In this document: positions 6,888-7,783 of the stretch, one piece after another
Numbering within the stretch: the first letter of the stretch is position 1
Layout: every line of letters starts with the position of its first letter
Source: Nanobdellota archaeon
Lineage (GTDB): Archaea; Nanobdellota; Nanobdellia; Pacearchaeales; GW2011-AR1
Direction: 5' to 3'
Length of the DNA stretch: 7,783 nt
Assembly (NCBI GenBank): GCA_018830685.1
Contig: JAHJRR010000094.1
Location: 1 to 7,783 of the forward strand
Program-made: the position numbers and the translations under genes
The notes under the pieces: generated by a model
Databases searched by the model: none
Told to the model about the DNA's origin: nothing
Seen by the model: the letters and a program-made list of their open reading frames with translations, nothing else

Positions 6888-6895
6888 GTTAAATA
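6888..6895 (-). promoter_or_regulatory. TATA-like element of nrdR-nrdJ
   Basis: TATTTAAC is centred about 25.5 bases upstream of the nrdR ATG and directly abuts the putative NrdR box. It fits a leaderless archaeal promoter for the two-gene operon. Confidence 0.55.
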
Positions 6896-6906
6896 CCTTT
6901 TGGCTC

Positions 6907-6928
6907 CCCAGATTGTATGAATTCTGGG
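6907..6928. repeat. Inverted repeat upstream of nrdR
   Basis: CCCAGA at 6907-6912 pairs with TCTGGG at 6923-6928 across a 10-base loop. It lies between the nrdR TATA element and a second TATA-like sequence at 6954-6961. It could be an extra operator, a hairpin in a longer nrdR leader, or part of the end of the upstream transcript. No T-run follows it directly on either strand, so a classical terminator is not supported. Confidence 0.45.
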
Positions 6929-6953
6929 AACCTCAAATCTATGTTGCAAGAAG

Positions 6954-6961
6954 TATTTAAA
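6954..6961. promoter_or_regulatory. Possible second TATA-like element, usable in both directions
   Basis: TATTTAAA on plus (TTTAAATA on minus) lies in the 172-base gap between nrdR and the cupredoxin gene. On minus it would start an nrdR message with a leader of about 65 bases containing the inverted repeat. On plus it is centred about 26.5 bases before an ATG at 6984 that opens a 20-codon frame ending at 7046. Neither use is demonstrated. Confidence 0.3.
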
Positions 6962-7038
6962 GATTTATTTCTATCCTGACGTAATGACAAATCTAGGCGT
7001 TGCACGAAAAGTAGACCTTTTGAAAAACATAAACAATT

Positions 7039-7458
7039 TTATCTAACAAAAATTTTACCTGTAAAATCCGAATTTAAGAGATCGTGATACTCCCATCCTC
7101 CGACTCTCTCAAAATTAAAAATCCATTCTTCATCAGATCCTATTGGTTTTTCGGGATTTAAATCTGGATAATCTGGATATTTGTTAGGATTGCTTGATAT
7201 GGGCCAATGTTTCTTTGAATCAGAATTTACCCAGACGACGATATCTCCCTGCTCTATCTTCAAAATATTTGGACGAAACCCCGAGGAGGTCATCTCAATT
7301 GCATAATATTGAGGGTGCAAGAGTGATATTGAAATTTCTTCAGACGAATTGATAACAGAATAAACAAATTCAACATTATTCTTTTTTGAAACAACAACAA
7401 AACCTAATGAAACTAGAAGTAAAAAAATGACTAAACAAAAAGTTAATTTGCGTTTCAT
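7039..7458 (-). CDS. Membrane-anchored cupredoxin-like protein, copper ligands mostly lost
   Basis: This 139-residue protein begins with a basic MKRK and a hydrophobic stretch (about residues 5-23), a signal anchor or signal peptide without a lipobox, so the rest probably faces outside. Residues about 52-139 have cupredoxin features: SGFRPNILKIEQGDIVVWVN (59-78), a His in KKHWP (H84), and the end GGWEYHDLLNSDFTGKIFV. In blue-copper relatives the end normally reads YHC..H..M.G, giving Cys, His and Met ligands. Here these positions are D126, N129 and F132, so only H84 remains; H125 precedes the Cys position. Electron transfer by a type 1 copper is therefore doubtful, and a structural or other metal-binding role is possible. 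I chose the ATG at 7458 because a TATA box sits 25 bases upstream; the frame is open for 44 more codons to 7590, but these run through the promoter and a hairpin. Confidence 0.8.
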   Translation of the reverse strand: MKRKLTFCLVIFLLLVSLGFVVVSKKNNVEFVYSVINSSEEISISLLHPQYYAIEMTSSGFRPNILKIEQGDIVVWVNSDSKKHWPISSNPNKYPDYPDLNPEKPIGSDEEWIFNFERVGGWEYHDLLNSDFTGKIFVR

Positions 7459-7479
7459 CACAGAAAAAAAATTAGGGCG

Positions 7480-7487
7480 TTTATAAA
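7480..7487 (-). promoter_or_regulatory. TATA box of the cupredoxin-like gene
   Basis: TTTATAAA is centred about 25.5 bases upstream of the ATG at 7458. It supports this ATG over more upstream starts and gives the gene its own leaderless promoter. Confidence 0.65.
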
Positions 7488-7572
7488 GGTTTACCAGAAA
7501 AAAACATTTATTTCCAAAAAATAAACAAAACAGTACAAGAACTTTATAAGCTCTTACATCACAAAAAATTAA

Positions 7573-7783
7573 ATGACATCCTCCGCACACTTTAGTGTGC
7601 GGTTTCCATGAAAATTATTCAAAAAACTGCGGAGAGTTATCACCTCTTTTCCAATTCAGTTAATAGTCCAAAAAAAAATAAATAATCGTGTCTCAGTAAA
7701 TAAAAATTAACTTGTATGATTTTACCACATTAACTTTCTTCATCAGCGAAGAAAACTTGACAGAGTCTGTTTTCTGAGTCAAC
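7573..7783 (-). mobile_element. Possible right end of an IS200/IS605-type (TnpB) element, partial
   Basis: The minus strand reads GAAACC, a hairpin with 8-base perfect arms and a TAAA loop (7583-7602), then AGGATGTCA. From memory, a stem with a short TAAA/TTTA-like loop followed by GGAGGATGTCA is common at the right end of IS200/IS605 elements, where it also forms the 3' end of the TnpB guide RNA. About 26 bases upstream on that strand, CTCCGCA (7628-7634) can pair with TGCGGAG (7581-7587), giving an alternative or pseudoknot-like fold. The element would extend to the right beyond the window. An open frame of 17 codons, ending at a TAA at 7730-7732, enters from the right edge and could be the tail of its gene, but has no recognisable TnpB motif. 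With only one end visible, a solo end, MITE or unrelated structured RNA remains possible. Confidence 0.4.
7583..7602. repeat. Perfect hairpin, 8-base arms, 4-base loop
   Basis: CCGCACAC and GTGTGCGG flank TTTA on plus. The arms are perfect and far more GC-rich than the surroundings. The longest neighbouring T-run is only three bases, so it is not a classical terminator of a plus-strand transcript. It lies about 95 bases upstream of the TATA box of the cupredoxin-like gene. Confidence 0.85.

Larger units (their letters stand above)
7459..7783. other. Gene-poor right flank
   Basis: No convincing complete gene lies in these 325 bases. Contents from left to right: the cupredoxin TATA box; AT-rich sequence with another TATA-like CTTTATAAG at 7542-7550; the GC-rich hairpin; TGCGGAG at 7628-7634 complementary to the hairpin's left flank; an A9 run at about 7670-7678; and a 17-codon open frame entering from the right edge on minus (VDSENRLCQVFFADEES), ending at 7730, which may be the end of a gene outside the window. 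No tRNA or CRISPR repeat is seen. Confidence 0.6.

Noticed and set aside
6333..6920. Long plus-strand open frame opposite nrdR and the 5' end of nrdJ
   Set aside because: It is a low-complexity shadow (rich in N, F, P, S) of two well-recognised genes on the other strand.
7459..7590. A 44-residue N-terminal extension of the cupredoxin-like protein
   Set aside because: It would run through the TATA box and the hairpin, and the ATG at 7458 gives a clean MKRK plus hydrophobic signal at leaderless distance from the TATA box.
7573..7611. Plus-strand 12-codon frame starting at ATG 7573, with a TATA-like box 27 bases upstream
   Set aside because: It consists almost entirely of the hairpin, so a structural or mobile-element explanation is better than a peptide.
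7645..7660. GAGGTGAT, a strong ribosome-binding-site-like sequence on minus
   Set aside because: No start codon opening more than a few codons lies at a suitable distance downstream.
7690..7745. Box C/D sRNA (TGATGA near 7741 and CTGA near 7694 on minus)
   Set aside because: The base before TGATGA is C, not a purine, and no internal D'/C' boxes at proper spacing are present.
7757..7783. TTGAC/GTCAA inverted repeat at the right edge
   Set aside because: Only five outer pairs match and the inner part pairs poorly; the window ends too soon to judge it.

Overview
The window is an AT-rich, gene-dense stretch in which every recognised gene lies on the minus strand. It is a deoxyribonucleotide (mainly dTTP) synthesis neighbourhood. 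Most genes that are not tightly coupled to the gene before them have a TATA-like element centred about 24-27 bases upstream of the start codon. That is the spacing expected for a TATA box with transcription starting at or next to the start codon (leaderless mRNA), so I infer an archaeon. Compact spacing, low GC and a bacterial-type NrdR would suit a small-genome DPANN archaeon (Woesearchaeota/Pacearchaeota-like), but the window cannot prove the lineage.

Layout in transcription order, right to left. Bases 7459-7783 are mostly non-coding and carry a strong hairpin that resembles the right end of an IS200/IS605 (TnpB) element; most of that element would lie beyond the window. Next is a membrane-anchored cupredoxin-like protein (7458-7039). 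A leader with a palindromic, NrdR-box-like site precedes nrdR (6866-6426), which is translationally coupled to nrdJ (6426-3904), a B12-dependent class II ribonucleotide reductase. Then come a dCMP deaminase (3845-3327), a Dcd/dUTPase-family protein (3275-2682), a C39-peptidase-like protein one base downstream (2680-2243), a long divergent thymidylate synthase (2197-1100), a small Cys-rich DUF1540-like protein two bases downstream (1097-891), a thioredoxin (846-523) and an unrecognised gene interrupted by a frameshift at an A9 run (464 to beyond base 1).

The enzymes form a coherent path. NrdJ makes deoxynucleotides, probably using the nearby thioredoxin as electron donor. dCMP deaminase and the Dcd/dUTPase-family enzyme both supply dUMP, and ThyA methylates it to dTMP. 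The Dcd-family protein has Gly where deaminases have their catalytic Glu, so I read it as a dUTPase; this fits the presence of a separate dCMP deaminase. NrdR probably represses its own operon through the palindrome between the TATA element and the start codon.

The least explained parts are the C39-like protein and the DUF1540-like protein, each tightly linked to a dTMP-synthesis gene, the altered phosphate-binding residues of ThyA, and the structured element at the right edge.
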